In this document: positions 34,108-43,983 of the stretch, piece by piece | How the letters are laid out: each line of letters opens with the position of its first letter | How positions within the stretch are numbered: position 1 is the stretch's first letter | DNA from: Nitrosospira multiformis | GTDB lineage: Bacteria; Pseudomonadota; Gammaproteobacteria; Burkholderiales; Nitrosomonadaceae | Reading direction: 5' to 3' | DNA: 64,000 bases | NCBI RefSeq assembly: GCF_003050865.1 | Contig: NZ_QAOK01000015.1 | Span: forward strand, 1 to 64,000 | The notes under the pieces: generated by a model | What the model was told of the DNA's origin: nothing | Database searches by the model: none | Seen by the model: the letters and a program-made list of their open reading frames with translations, nothing else | Made by a program: the position numbers and the translations under genes

Positions 34108-34563
34108 TTAGCGGTTTAATTTGCGTATCCGTTCACTCGGCGTGATGATATCGGTCAGGCGTATACCAAACTTCTCATTGACTACGACAACTTCGCCCTG
34201 AGCAATCAGATAACCGTTTACCAGAACATCCATCGGCTCCCCTGCCAGCCCATCCAGTTCCACCACGGAACCCTGCGCCAACTGCAACAGGTTCTTGATG
34301 GCGATCTTGGTGCGCCCCAACTGCACAGTGAGTTGAACGGGTATATCCATGACTAGATCAATGTCATTCTGGACCTGTACCTTCTGCGTATTCTGGAATT
34401 GCTCGAATATCTGTCCCGAGGCAGTATCCCCGGCCGCAATTGTCTCATCTTGGTCCGCTGGCGCTTGAGCTGCAGAATTGGCTGGTGTTACAGACACTTT
34501 CATCTCCTCAGTTTTATTCACAAAGGGCCGCCTGGACAGATCGCGGCGTTCAACTTCACTCAT
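34108..34563 (-). CDS. Flagellar switch protein FliN
   Basis: FliN is 151 residues. About 60 polar, disordered residues lead into one SpoA domain (DIPVQLTVQLGRTKIAIK, LAGEPMDVLVNGYLIAQGEV and FGIRLTDIITPSERI). With FliM it forms the bottom of the C ring and docks FliH. The start overlaps the fliM stop by four bases (ATGA). The extended N-terminus is common in betaproteobacteria. Confidence 0.96.
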   Translation of the reverse strand: MSEVERRDLSRRPFVNKTEEMKVSVTPANSAAQAPADQDETIAAGDTASGQIFEQFQNTQKVQVQNDIDLVMDIPVQLTVQLGRTKIAIKNLLQLAQGSVVELDGLAGEPMDVLVNGYLIAQGEVVVVNEKFGIRLTDIITPSERIRKLNR

Positions 34564-35537
34564 TCACTGCTCCCGGAAGCAAGCATTTTCTCCATACGCA
34601 AAGCGTAGCGGCCATTCGAAATTCCATATCTGCATTCCATGATCGGCACTCCATCCACGCTTGCAGTAACGAATTCCGGAATATCCAGGGGAATAACGTC
34701 CCCAACCTTCATATTCAGGATCTGATCGAGTCTGACCTGGGCATGCGTCAGATTTGCCAGTAGTGTCACTTCAGCCGACTGCACCTGTTTTGAGAGGCGA
34801 CCGACCCAGCGTTTATCCACCTCCAATGCCTCGCCTTGCAAGGCGCTCGACAGCAGATCGCGGATCGGTTCGAGAGTGGAATAGGGCATGCAGATGTGCA
34901 TTTCCCCAACTACGGAACCAAAATTGACCTCGAAGGTGGTTGCAATCACGACTTCATTCGGTGTCGCTACATTGGCAAACTGGGTATTCGTTTCTGCCCG
35001 CAGGTATTCGAATTCGATCGGATAAACCGGTTGCCAGGATTTGCCGTAGCTGTCGAAGACCAGGTTGAGCAAGCGCTGGATAATGCGCTGCTCCGTCTGA
35101 GTGAAATCGCGACCTTCAGTCTTGGGAAGAAAGCGCCCATCGCCGCCGAACAGGTTGTCAACCACAAGAAATACCAGTGTCGGATCGAATACAAACAGCG
35201 AGGTACCGCGTAAAGGTTTTATATGCACGAGATTCAGGTTGCTTGGTGCAGCGAGGTTGCGCACGAATTCACTGAACTTGATAACCCTTACCGGTCCTGC
35301 GGTGACATTTGCGCTCCGGCGCATGAAATTGAACAGTCCGAGACGCAGAAGGCGCGCAAAGCGCTCATTGATGATCTCGAGAGTGGGCATGCGCCCCCGC
35401 ACGATGCGTTCCTGCGTCGCCAGGTTATAGGGGCGGAAACCGGGATTGGCCGTACTCTGTTCGATTGCCGTGGATCCACTGCTCACTCCCCTGAGGAGAG
35501 CGTCCACCTCCTCGCGTGAAAGGAAATCATCTCTCAT
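34560..35537 (-). CDS. Flagellar switch protein FliM
   Basis: The 325-residue FliM has the CheY-P binding start (DFLSREEVDALLRGV). A CheC-like middle domain contains LVHIKPLRGTSLFVFDP and NLFGGDGRF, and a C-terminal SpoA domain ends in LDIPEFVTASVDGVPIMECR. It links CheY signals to motor direction within the C ring. It lies four bases after fliL and overlaps fliN. Confidence 0.97.
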   Translation of the reverse strand: MRDDFLSREEVDALLRGVSSGSTAIEQSTANPGFRPYNLATQERIVRGRMPTLEIINERFARLLRLGLFNFMRRSANVTAGPVRVIKFSEFVRNLAAPSNLNLVHIKPLRGTSLFVFDPTLVFLVVDNLFGGDGRFLPKTEGRDFTQTEQRIIQRLLNLVFDSYGKSWQPVYPIEFEYLRAETNTQFANVATPNEVVIATTFEVNFGSVVGEMHICMPYSTLEPIRDLLSSALQGEALEVDKRWVGRLSKQVQSAEVTLLANLTHAQVRLDQILNMKVGDVIPLDIPEFVTASVDGVPIMECRYGISNGRYALRMEKMLASGSSE

Positions 35538-35541
35538 GGAG

Positions 35542-36042
35542 CTACTGAATCACGAACGAAGTAAAAAGCACGTTCTCAACCGATTCTGTCACATGCCCCT
35601 CGCTGAACTGGCGATTTATCTCGACAGTGAGTTCAGAAGCGAGCTTCTTTTTTCCCTCGATACTCGAAATCTGCGTGGCTGTCTTGCCCGAAAGCAACAG
35701 CAGCACGCGGTTGCGCACTTCCGGCATATGCAGTTTGATTAAATCCACCACGCTCTCATCTTCGACCTTCAAGGTAAGATTGGTCTGGAGATGCTGTTCG
35801 CTGTGCTCCGGCTGGAGGTTGACAGTAAAGGTTTCCAGATTGAGAAACACAGGAGGTTTAGGCTTCGGCAGCGCGCCTGTCCCGTTGTAGACCTGGCTGA
35901 AATACCATCCTGCGCCGCCGCCCCCTGCTCCCAGCAATAGGGCGCACGCCGTGATAATCAGAACGAGCCTGCCTTTCCCGGATTTCTGCTCCAATTTAAC
36001 TTCCCTCGGGTCTTTACTTTGCTTATTTGGTCTGACTGCCAT
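35542..36042 (-). CDS. Flagellar basal body protein FliL
   Basis: FliL has 166 residues: a short basic cytoplasmic start, one membrane helix (LVLIITACALLLGAGGGGAG) and a periplasmic domain ending FSEGHVTESVENVLFTSFVI. The mature domain, with FLNLETFTVNLQPE, is the stator-binding FliL fold, related to stomatin-like proteins. It strengthens stator function around the MS ring. fliM follows after four bases. Confidence 0.95.
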   Translation of the reverse strand: MAVRPNKQSKDPREVKLEQKSGKGRLVLIITACALLLGAGGGGAGWYFSQVYNGTGALPKPKPPVFLNLETFTVNLQPEHSEQHLQTNLTLKVEDESVVDLIKLHMPEVRNRVLLLLSGKTATQISSIEGKKKLASELTVEINRQFSEGHVTESVENVLFTSFVIQ

Positions 36043-36219
36043 ATTTGTGCCCTGTTAGCCGTTTTACGCTTGCTCAGGAGGCATTATTGAACTGATGCCC
36101 TGCCTTCAATGTGAGAAACAAACGGGAAAAAACAGGTTATCTCGAAATTTGGAGATTCCAGCCTGCGGCGTCATAAACAGGGATTCTCTATACCTGGCCG
36201 GCCACAAACCGCACTCAAA

Positions 36220-37704
36220 CTATGCAAAGGTATCCACGAGCTGGTGCCCGCGAATATCAGCAGTACTGCGGCTCATTCCGAGGCTTGTCCCTGCCGAGGC
36301 TATCCGGCTTTCTTCCTGCCGATAATGAGACCTTCCACTATTTTGCCTTTCGAAATCTCCTTGCTGCCGGGATCCCTGGTCGCTGACTGTTGCATTGCCC
36401 AGATTGATTCCGCTTTCCGCCATCATTTCCTTCAGCCGGGGCAGCGCCGCTTCGAGTGCTTGCCGAACCTCAGGGTTCTGGGATACAAATGCTGCGCTGG
36501 CCTGATCGCTGTTTACGGACAGGACGACTTGCAGCGGTCCCAGATCAGGTGGGTTCAGATTGAGTTCAGCGATCTGATGTTGGTGAGATACCATCCAGAG
36601 TACTCTCTGACCCAGGGCATTATCCCAGCTCCCTGTGCCCACGCGCGGTTCCAGCCTGAAAGAAGGATCACCCAGATCTGCGATGCCAGGCACTGCACCT
36701 GGCTCGACTATCAGATGCCGTGGAGATGGGGACGAAGTCAGGAGTTCGTGGGGCACGACGGGTGCAGTTAATGTGGAGAGCGAAGAAGTATCGCTTCCTG
36801 CGGTCGAGGCTGGACGCAGATGTCCAGCATCCCGCAGGAAATCGCCAAGACTGCTGGAGATTCCGGCCAGCCTGCTCTCTGAGAAGGCGGAATCAGAATG
36901 AGACATCTCGTGCGCTGCAACCCCTGTGAACTTCATATCTTGCGGTAGTTTCCCGCCTGCCGCGGGGGCAGACACGATTCTGGAGGAAGCGGTTCGAACA
37001 GTCGTCTGTCCCTCCTGAGAGCCTCCCGCAATAGCAGAACTCAGATACATTCCGGCCCCCATGACCTGCGCTACGCTGATAACGTTCTCTCCCGGTGTCA
37101 GTCCTGAGGGATCGGGTAACTTTGCGTCTCCCCCCGCCTGCGCCTCGCGTCCTACCTCGTGTCCTATCGAGGCCGCAGATGAAGTGATCTGTCCGGCAGC
37201 AGACCGAGGCCGATCGTTTGCATTCCTTTGACTGAATGCAGCGTCAGGCTGCTGCTGGACCGGCATACCTGCAGGGATTCGAGTTTCAATTCCGCTTACG
37301 GTATCCGGGGTTCGGCCGGTACCAGGGAGGTGTAAAGCATCTGTAATACCTGGTATCTCCGTGACCGTGGCAAGGCGAGCGAGCTGGAACCCGCCGGCCA
37401 GCATTTCAGCTGTCATATTCCCTTCTTTGCCGCTGCAATCCTCTTCAGCCCCTGTCTCACCGTGCGTGTCTTCAGAATCTTTCAGGGACGGATTTCCGGG
37501 TATGCCAAGACCGTTTCCGGTGGCATCCGCCGCCATGCCCACTTGCGGATCGCTGGCGCCTGTATCCGGTGCTTTATCATCACCGCCTACTTCGGCAGCA
37601 AGCAGTTTGCGGAAATCGGGCGCGGATTCCTGGGTAGCGCTTCTCGATTCGGTCAAAGTATCCTTGACGGGATGCAAAGCGGTTCTCGATGATACGGATA
37701 GCAT
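36220..37704 (-). CDS. Flagellar hook-length control protein FliK
   Basis: This 494-residue protein has a long polar, low-complexity N-terminal two-thirds rich in Gly, Ser and Thr. The conserved C-terminal hook domain (about 375-455) contains WDNALGQRVLWMVSHQHQ, AELNLNPPDLGPLQVVLSV and FVSQNPEVRQALEAALPRL. FliK measures hook length and signals FlhB to switch from hook to filament export. Position between fliJ and fliL is standard. A second FliK-like gene lies at 43961-45028. Confidence 0.93.
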   Translation of the reverse strand: MLSVSSRTALHPVKDTLTESRSATQESAPDFRKLLAAEVGGDDKAPDTGASDPQVGMAADATGNGLGIPGNPSLKDSEDTHGETGAEEDCSGKEGNMTAEMLAGGFQLARLATVTEIPGITDALHLPGTGRTPDTVSGIETRIPAGMPVQQQPDAAFSQRNANDRPRSAAGQITSSAASIGHEVGREAQAGGDAKLPDPSGLTPGENVISVAQVMGAGMYLSSAIAGGSQEGQTTVRTASSRIVSAPAAGGKLPQDMKFTGVAAHEMSHSDSAFSESRLAGISSSLGDFLRDAGHLRPASTAGSDTSSLSTLTAPVVPHELLTSSPSPRHLIVEPGAVPGIADLGDPSFRLEPRVGTGSWDNALGQRVLWMVSHQHQIAELNLNPPDLGPLQVVLSVNSDQASAAFVSQNPEVRQALEAALPRLKEMMAESGINLGNATVSDQGSRQQGDFERQNSGRSHYRQEESRIASAGTSLGMSRSTADIRGHQLVDTFA

Positions 37705-37757
37705 AGGTTGCTCTCGGAATTCGATTTTTCAGGAGTTTATTATCTTGTATGGCTCAA

Positions 37758-38204
37758 CTATATCGAGCCGGGCCGGATAGCCGCACTGCTCGCCCACTCA
37801 TCTGTTTCCCGCTGCTCGCGCCTTGCCTGGTGGGCCAACTGGGTCTGCCTGTGACGCTGCGCCAAGGTGTCATAAGAGTTAAGAACACGCCGCTCCGATT
37901 GCCACGCGGCTTCACTGGCAGCGACACGCTGCCGCATGTTCGCCAGGGTTTCCTGTTGCTGGGAAATCGCAGTGTCGAGCTTGTCGATGAATTCATGATA
38001 ATTTCGCCACCCCGACGCCGTGAGGCCTTGCTGCATGGAAGCCCGAAAGCGGGCCCGGTATTCGTCCGAATACTGGGTCAGCAAAACCAGCTTCGCTTCC
38101 ATATCCAGGCCTTGAGCGTTCAAAAATCCCAATCTTCGCGCCGCATCATCCATGCGGGTCTGTGCCAGTTCGATGAGGGTTTCCAACGCAGAAGTTTTTG
38201 GCAT
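37758..38204 (-). CDS. Flagellar export chaperone FliJ
   Basis: FliJ is 148 residues, nearly all coiled coil (ALETLIELAQTRMDDAARRL at the start, and a second heptad run from about residue 70). It fits into the FliI hexamer like the gamma subunit of F-type ATPase, and moves chaperone-substrate complexes to FlhA. It lies 23 bases downstream of fliI and 53 upstream of fliK, and its length matches the family. Confidence 0.92.
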   Translation of the reverse strand: MPKTSALETLIELAQTRMDDAARRLGFLNAQGLDMEAKLVLLTQYSDEYRARFRASMQQGLTASGWRNYHEFIDKLDTAISQQQETLANMRQRVAASEAAWQSERRVLNSYDTLAQRHRQTQLAHQARREQRETDEWASSAAIRPGSI

Positions 38205-38227
38205 GATCAGGCAACGGCTAATTGAGG

Positions 38228-39643
38228 TTAATTGAGGTTTGAGGCCAGCAGAGCCTCCAGGCTTCGGGTACTCTCTTCATACCCCGCGCGCTCCACCATG
38301 GTTTGTTGAAGAAAACGTTCGAATTTTGGATACAAGGCAATCGCTCGATCCAGCAACCTGTCATTCCCCGGAGAATACGCTCCTACGCTGATCAGGTCGC
38401 GCGAACGCTGGTAGCGTGAAAAAAGCTGCTTGAAATTACGCACCTGCTCAAAATATTCGGGCGGGATCAGGCTGGTCATGGCGCGACTGATGGAGGCTTC
38501 GACATCGATGGCAGGATAATGCCCGCTTTCCGCCAGTTGCCGCGAAAGCACGATGTGGCCATCCAGAATCGCCCTTGCCGCATCAGCGATGGGGTCCTGC
38601 TGGTCGTCCCCCTCGGCTAGCACTGTATAGAAAGCAGTGATCGAACCGCTGCCCTTGACTCCATTCCCCGCCCTCTCCACCAATTGCGGCAGTTTGGCGA
38701 ATACGGAAGGCGGATACCCTTTGGTCGCGGGAGGCTCCCCGATCGCAAGCGCAATCTCACGCTGCGCCATTGCATAACGGGTGAGTGAGTCCATGATCAA
38801 TAGAACATTTTTTCCCTGGTCCCGAAAGTATTCAGCGACAGAAGTCGCATAGGACGCACCCTGCAATCTCATCAGGGGCCAGGTATCTGCGGGTGCTGCC
38901 ACTACCACCGAACGCGCCAATCCTTCAGTACCCAGGATTTGCTCGATGAAATCCTTGACCTCTCTTCCGCGCTCACCGATCAATCCCACGACAATGATAT
39001 CGGCGCTGGTATAGCGCGCCATCATACCGAGCAGGACGCTCTTTCCCACGCCGGATCCGGCAAAAAGGCCCATGCGCTGACCGCGCCCCACTGTAAGCAG
39101 GGCGTTTATCGCGCGCACCCCTACATCAAGGACATCGCTGATCGGTTCCCGGTCGAGCGGGTTGATGGACGAACTTGCGAGCGGAGCCGAACGTTCCACC
39201 TCTAATGGGCCAAGGTCATCCAGGGGACGCCCCGTGCCATCCACCACCCTTCCCAGTAGCGCTTCTCCCACTGGAAACCGGCTGATCTGATCAGATGCCC
39301 GGCGCCGCTGGCGGGACGCGCTGACCGGATTAGAAAGCACGCCGGCGTGGTCCCACGGCACGACCTTGGCGCCGGGAGCCAATCCGAACATGCCATGGGC
39401 TGGCATCAGGTAAAGCCTGTCACCATGAAAACCCACTACCTCAGCCTCCATGCTGTTGCCGTTGGGCATCAGTATGGTGCATCCACTGCCCACAGCCAGC
39501 TTGAGGCCCGTTGCTTCCATTATCAATCCGGTAACACGCGTGAGACTTCCGGAAACCTGGAAGGGCGATGACACTCCCGCGAGCCCGCCGCAGTTTTTGA
39601 GAAATCCTTGCCATCGATCGGCATGGGATAAGGTTTCCATCAA
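38228..39643 (-). CDS. Flagellum-specific ATPase FliI
   Basis: The 471-residue ATPase has the Walker [17 protein letters not shown] near residue 178, Walker [13 protein letters not shown] and the FliI/YscN marks [17 protein letters not shown] and [17 protein letters not shown]. It forms a hexamer under the export gate and unloads chaperoned substrates with ATP. The first [11 protein letters not shown] might begin one codon later. The start overlaps fliH by four bases. Confidence 0.97.
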   Translation of the reverse strand: MMETLSHADRWQGFLKNCGGLAGVSSPFQVSGSLTRVTGLIMEATGLKLAVGSGCTILMPNGNSMEAEVVGFHGDRLYLMPAHGMFGLAPGAKVVPWDHAGVLSNPVSASRQRRRASDQISRFPVGEALLGRVVDGTGRPLDDLGPLEVERSAPLASSSINPLDREPISDVLDVGVRAINALLTVGRGQRMGLFAGSGVGKSVLLGMMARYTSADIIVVGLIGERGREVKDFIEQILGTEGLARSVVVAAPADTWPLMRLQGASYATSVAEYFRDQGKNVLLIMDSLTRYAMAQREIALAIGEPPATKGYPPSVFAKLPQLVERAGNGVKGSGSITAFYTVLAEGDDQQDPIADAARAILDGHIVLSRQLAESGHYPAIDVEASISRAMTSLIPPEYFEQVRNFKQLFSRYQRSRDLISVGAYSPGNDRLLDRAIALYPKFERFLQQTMVERAGYEESTRSLEALLASNLN

Positions 39644-40395
39644 TGACCCTCCAGCCAGTCATTATGTTGCCCCAGCGCCTGGGTTATGCGGCGCCAGCGG
39701 GTGGACACGGTGGCATCGATATCGCTGGGTCCCACCCTGATCCGGCACCCTCCCCGCTCCAGGCGAGGATCGAGGCTGATGGCGCAATGTTCGAGCTCCT
39801 GATTCAGGTGCGTGCGTACCAGGGCAGCATCTTCCGGGTGCAAAAATAGTTGTGCCGGCTGCCCGAGTACCGGCTCAGACTGGATACATTCGCGAACGAC
39901 CGCGAAAACAAGTTCCGGTTTCACCCGCAACGCCTCACGCACCATCTCTTTGGCAACATCGAGTGCAAGGGAAAGCAGAGCATTGCAAATCTTCTGGTCA
40001 GCACTTGCCAAGGCTTCCTGGAGACCGCGAAATACGGCGGTCAATTGCCCAGCTTCAAAGCTGGCGAGCTCGCGGCCGGCATCGTAACCGGCTTTCATGC
40101 CAGCCTCCCTGCCAGTTTCATAGCCTGCGTCATAGCCTTCCTGCCGGGCCTCCTGATGTATTTTTTCGATTTCCTCGACTGTAGGCAGCGCAACCTGTAT
40201 TTGCTCAGGCACTGTCTCGTCTTTGGCGTCAGCTGAAGCGTCCACCGGCCCCTCGAGCATTGCGCCTTGCTCCAGGACATCCATTTGCCAGCGACGATAG
40301 GTCGACAAATCTTCCTTGAGAATGATCTGGCTTGCCTGAGACGTCATTCTTGGTCTTTCGCCGCGACTTTTTGCCTGCGCACCAACTTTACTCAT
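39640..40395 (-). CDS. Flagellar ATPase regulator FliH
   Basis: FliH has 251 residues. An N-terminal region is followed by a central helix with the GxxxG-type repeats typical of FliH ([20 protein letters not shown], continuing DAGREL). The C-terminal FliI-binding domain contains [16 protein letters not shown] and [20 protein letters not shown]. It tethers FliI to FliN in the C ring. It overlaps fliI and fliG by four bases each, so translation is probably coupled. Confidence 0.94.
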   Translation of the reverse strand: MSKVGAQAKSRGERPRMTSQASQIILKEDLSTYRRWQMDVLEQGAMLEGPVDASADAKDETVPEQIQVALPTVEEIEKIHQEARQEGYDAGYETGREAGMKAGYDAGRELASFEAGQLTAVFRGLQEALASADQKICNALLSLALDVAKEMVREALRVKPELVFAVVRECIQSEPVLGQPAQLFLHPEDAALVRTHLNQELEHCAISLDPRLERGGCRIRVGPSDIDATVSTRWRRITQALGQHNDWLEGH

Positions 40396-41390
40396 ACGTA
40401 GCTTTCTTCGTTCTTGCTGCCGAACACGATTTGCCCCTCATCTGCGAGTCGCCGGACGACCTGTAATATCTGCTTCTGATGGTTTTCAACTTCGCTTACC
40501 CTTACGGGTCCCATCGCTTCCAGGTCTTCACGCAGGATTTCAGATGCTCGTTTCGACATATTCTTGAAAATTTTCTCACGCAGATCCCAGGCTGCGCCTT
40601 TCAGCGCGATCACCAGGATGTCAGATTGAATTTCCCGCAGTAGCGTCTGAATTCCACGGTCGTCAATATCCATGAGGTTCTCGAATACAATCATCTGGTC
40701 CATTATTTTTTGCGCCAGATCCGCGTCGAATTCCCGCAAATTATCAAGCACCGAGGTTTCCGCGGCGCTACCCATGAAGTTGATAATTTCCGCTGCGGTA
40801 CGAATGCCCCCCACCGAGCTTTTGTTGATATTTTCACTACCAGACAACAAATCGGTCAGCACGGTATTGAGTTCGCGCAATGCAGAAGGCTGAATGCCTT
40901 CGAGCGTGGCGATACGCAGCAGGATGTCATTGCGAAGCTGCTCACTCAGTTGCCCGAGAATTTCACTGGCCTGGTGACGGTCGAGGTGGACGAGAATGGT
41001 GGCAATGATCTGCGGGTGCTCCCCCTTGATGAGTTCCGCGACTGACTGCGAATCAATCCACTTGAGTCCCTCGATCCCGCTCGTGTCGTGTCCCTCGAGA
41101 ATGCGGCTGATGCTGTCTGTCGATTTACCTTCATCCAAAGCTCTTTCGAGCACCGTACGCGCGTAGTTTTCCGGATCGACATCCAGAAAAAGCGGCTCAC
41201 GCATGACTCGGCCGCAGAAATCGCCCAGAACACTATCGACCTGTTCCTGGCTCAGGTTCCGGAGCTTGGCCATCGCAGCGCCGAGTTTTTGTACCTCCAG
41301 TTGATTAAGATGCTTCAGTACCTGCACCGCCTCGTCTTCGCCCAATGACAGGAGCAGGACTGCGCTCTTGTAGATGCCCTCCTCATTCAT
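40392..41390 (-). CDS. Flagellar motor switch protein FliG
   Basis: FliG is 332 residues, the standard length. The conserved middle-domain KGEHPQIIATILVHL (EHPQ motif) and FMGSAAETSVLDNLREFDADLA are clear. The C-terminal torque helix contains ILREDLEAMGPVRVSEVE with the charged residues that meet MotA. Overlaps fliF by eight bases and fliH by four. Confidence 0.98.
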   Translation of the reverse strand: MNEEGIYKSAVLLLSLGEDEAVQVLKHLNQLEVQKLGAAMAKLRNLSQEQVDSVLGDFCGRVMREPLFLDVDPENYARTVLERALDEGKSTDSISRILEGHDTSGIEGLKWIDSQSVAELIKGEHPQIIATILVHLDRHQASEILGQLSEQLRNDILLRIATLEGIQPSALRELNTVLTDLLSGSENINKSSVGGIRTAAEIINFMGSAAETSVLDNLREFDADLAQKIMDQMIVFENLMDIDDRGIQTLLREIQSDILVIALKGAAWDLREKIFKNMSKRASEILREDLEAMGPVRVSEVENHQKQILQVVRRLADEGQIVFGSKNEESYV

Positions 41391-43113
41391 GACCGGCCAC
41401 CCATTGCTTGACGACGTTTGCCACCAGCTTCGGCTCTTTTTTTGCGAGCTGGCGCGCGAGCGTCAGTCTTTGCTCGTATTCGGAAGGTTGTGGCGCGGGT
41501 TTCAGTGCGGGAACAGGTTGCACATGCTGCTCATCGGTCCCGGATTCGGCTAGAAGTGGAGGTTCTGGCTGGTTGATACGCTTGAGCGAAGGACGTAGCA
41601 CACCCAGCACCAGATAAAGAATCAACCCGCCAATCAGAAGCGTTTTTCCGATCTGTTGAGCCAGTTCAATGACCTCGGGCTGTTTCCACAATGGGAGTTC
41701 TGGCACTGCTTCCCGTTCCACACCTGTGAAATGACTGTTGACCACGTTCAGTGTATCCCCGCGTTCCCTGCTGAATCCCACAGCCTCTTTCACCAGATCG
41801 GTAATCTGGGATTTCTCCACCTCGCTCAGCGGCTTGGCGCTGATGACACCATTCTCGTCCACGACTTTGCGGTGGTTGACCACGACTGCAACAGAAAGTC
41901 TTTTTATACCGCCGACTGGTTTGCGCACATGCTGGATTGTTTTATCGACTTCGTAATTGATGGTGGCATCCTTGCGCGTGCTGCTTGGGGCACGGGATTG
42001 GGACGCGGTTGCTCCGGGTGACTGCCCGGAATTTGCTCCGGGAGGTGCTGGCGGCGGCGTGGTAACCGGAGCGGTTGCCGGAACCGGAGGCTGATTGGAA
42101 AGCGCGCCCGGAACGCCGCCTTCATTCTGGGTGCCCACAGCCGTGGATTCCGAAGTCTGCTGGCTGCGGATCGTGGAGCCTGCAGAGTCCTGGTTGGGTC
42201 TGTACGTTTCGCTGGTTTGTTCGGAGTGTGCAAAATCGACCTCAGCCGCGACCTGGGCACGGACATTTTCCTGTCCCACAATGGGAATCAGAATCGCCTC
42301 GATCCGCTTGATATAGCTTTGCTCCAGCGCATGCAAGTACTTGAGCTGGGCTGGATCCAGTCCCGTATTGGCGTTCGATTCATCGATCCTGGTCAACAAA
42401 TCGCCTTGTTGATCCACTACCGTCACATTCTTCACGTGCAGATTGGGGACGCTGCTGGAAACGAGGTGGACAATCGCATTGACCTGCTGGGGATCGAGTG
42501 TGCGGCCGGGGTAGAGGTTCACCAGCACGGATGCGCTGGGTTTCTGTTGCTCCCGCATGAATACCGATTGCTTCGGGATCGCCAGATGGACTCTGGCGCT
42601 GTCGACAGCTGCCAGCACCTGGACGGAACGGGCCAGTTCACCTTCCAGCGCGCGCTGGAAATTGACCTGCTCAAGAAACTGGCTGGTACCGAACTTCTGC
42701 TTTTCCATCAGTTCGAAGCCCACCAGGCCACCTCTTGGCAACCCCTGGGACGCAAGTTTGAGACGGGTGTCGTGCACCTGATTCGATGGGACGAGTATCG
42801 CTCCACCGCCTTCGGCAAATTTATAGGGCACATTCATCTGCTGGAGGGATGCGATGATTGCGCCGCCATCACCGTCAGAGACATTGCTGAACAGCACCTT
42901 GTAGTCCGGTGCCTGAGTCCACATCCATCCGGCCGCCAGCAATGCAGCCACAGAAGAAACGGTCAGCATGAGCACGATTTTCTGCTGGCTGGATAATCGC
43001 GTTAGAAAGCTTTGCAGTCGACCCTGAATGCTGCTTACCGCGCCATTGGCCGCGTTGCTTGCGGCACTGTTCATTGCGCCGTTCATTGTTACGGCATCCG
43101 TACCCGCTGTCAC
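41383..43113 (-). CDS. Flagellar MS-ring protein FliF
   Basis: FliF has 576 residues. Helix one (IVLMLTVSSVAALLAAGWMW) follows about 45 residues and helix two (TLLIGGLILYLVLGVLRPSL) lies near 480-500. Between them are the ring-building motifs (GGGAILVPSNQVHDTRLKLA, LARSVQVLAAVDSARVHLA) and a Pro/Ala-rich linker near 330-370. The C-terminal tail (PKLVANVVKQWVAGHE) binds FliG. It is the first gene of the minus-strand run and faces away from fliE. Confidence 0.97.
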   Translation of the reverse strand: MTAGTDAVTMNGAMNSAASNAANGAVSSIQGRLQSFLTRLSSQQKIVLMLTVSSVAALLAAGWMWTQAPDYKVLFSNVSDGDGGAIIASLQQMNVPYKFAEGGGAILVPSNQVHDTRLKLASQGLPRGGLVGFELMEKQKFGTSQFLEQVNFQRALEGELARSVQVLAAVDSARVHLAIPKQSVFMREQQKPSASVLVNLYPGRTLDPQQVNAIVHLVSSSVPNLHVKNVTVVDQQGDLLTRIDESNANTGLDPAQLKYLHALEQSYIKRIEAILIPIVGQENVRAQVAAEVDFAHSEQTSETYRPNQDSAGSTIRSQQTSESTAVGTQNEGGVPGALSNQPPVPATAPVTTPPPAPPGANSGQSPGATASQSRAPSSTRKDATINYEVDKTIQHVRKPVGGIKRLSVAVVVNHRKVVDENGVISAKPLSEVEKSQITDLVKEAVGFSRERGDTLNVVNSHFTGVEREAVPELPLWKQPEVIELAQQIGKTLLIGGLILYLVLGVLRPSLKRINQPEPPLLAESGTDEQHVQPVPALKPAPQPSEYEQRLTLARQLAKKEPKLVANVVKQWVAGHE

Positions 43114-43185
43114 CTGTTTCTCCCCAGTCCTGCACTCCAGATCGAATCGCGTTTATTTTTCTTTGTCATATATGGATAGGCGTAT

Positions 43186-43204
43186 CTTGGCAAACCTCTT
43201 GGCA
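43186..43204 (+). promoter_or_regulatory. Direct repeat / sigma-54-like element between fliF and fliE
   Basis: CTTGGCA occurs at 43186-43192 and 43198-43204, 12 bases apart. Read as a promoter, TGGCA-N6-TTG matches the sigma-54 consensus at the -24 end and in TTG, but lacks the C of the -12 GC. It lies about 130 bases upstream of fliE. It could also be an activator site. Confidence 0.3.
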
Positions 43205-43333
43205 GTCGCCATTATCACCATGGCTGCAGCTTTCAATACGGGAAAAAGAAACTGGTTTTACGGCCTTTTCAAAAAACGGAATACAGGAGAGAGTGCTATC
43301 TTGTATGTCTTTCAAAAGTACTTGCCGGAAACC

Positions 43334-43681
43334 ATGGACATTTCAAACATAGATTCGATACTCACCCAGCTACGCGCGGGCGCTGCGCTTGCTGGTGGCA
43401 AAGTGGGTTCAGCCGGGACAATAGCGAATGGAGACGAAAATGGAAGTGAAGCGGGACGTGTCGATTTCGCAACCGTATTCAGGAGATCGCTGGATCAGGT
43501 CAATAACGTTCAGCAGCATGCATCGAAGCTTGCCAGAGATTTTGAATTGGGCGCGCCCGAGGCCAATCTGACTGAAGCCATGATCTCGCTGCAGAAAGCA
43601 TCCATCTCGTTTCAGTACACGGTGCAAGTACGCAACAAGCTGGTCGCAGCCTACCAGGATATTATGAATATGCCGGTTTAG
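43334..43681 (+). CDS. Flagellar hook-basal body protein FliE
   Basis: From ATG 43334 FliE has 115 residues: MDISNIDSILTQLRAGAALA at the start, then FATVFRRSLDQVNNVQQHAS and the C-terminal EAMISLQKASISFQYTVQVR with KLVAAYQDIMNMPV. It links the MS ring to the rod. That start gives the family's usual N-terminus. A TTG at 43301, with AGGAGAG about ten bases upstream, would add 11 residues. It is the only plus-strand flagellar gene in the window, and its end overlaps the convergent fhlB end by four bases. Confidence 0.95.
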   Translation: MDISNIDSILTQLRAGAALAGGKVGSAGTIANGDENGSEAGRVDFATVFRRSLDQVNNVQQHASKLARDFELGAPEANLTEAMISLQKASISFQYTVQVRNKLVAAYQDIMNMPV

Positions 43682-43983
43682 GAGCTGAACGGGATTGACG
43701 GGGACTCCTCGTTGTTCTGATCCCCGGCTTCCATCTTGTAAAGCCATGCGAGCAATTCCGCCACCGCGCGATAGAGCTGCGGGGGAATGTGCTGATCCAG
43801 ATCCACCTGCATGAGCAAGGACACCAGTTCCGGAGATTCGTGAACGAAAACTCCGTGTCTTCGCGCTTCCCGGATAATATTTTCGGCAACCAGACCGCGT
43901 CCTTTGGCAACAACCTGCGGCGCATGATCGCCAGTGCGATACGCCAGCGCAATGGCAGCCTCAGACCGATTCAGCCTTTTCAT
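43678..43983 (-). CDS. FhlB: FlhB C-terminal-like export protein
   Basis: This 101-residue protein matches only the cytoplasmic C-terminal domain of FlhB/EscU (AAIALAYRTGDHAPQVVAKG, AENIIREARRHGVFVHESPE and LVSLLMQVDLDQHIPPQLY). The membrane half and the self-cleaving NPTH site are missing, as is normal for FhlB paralogues. It probably modulates substrate switching alongside the full FlhB elsewhere. Its start lies inside the end of the FliK-like gene, overlapping by 23 bases. Confidence 0.9.
   Translation of the reverse strand: MKRLNRSEAAIALAYRTGDHAPQVVAKGRGLVAENIIREARRHGVFVHESPELVSLLMQVDLDQHIPPQLYRAVAELLAWLYKMEAGDQNNEESPSIPFSS

Noticed and set aside
42217-42996. Plus-strand open frame of 259 codons
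   Set aside because: Antisense to fliF, with no recognisable domain or start signal.
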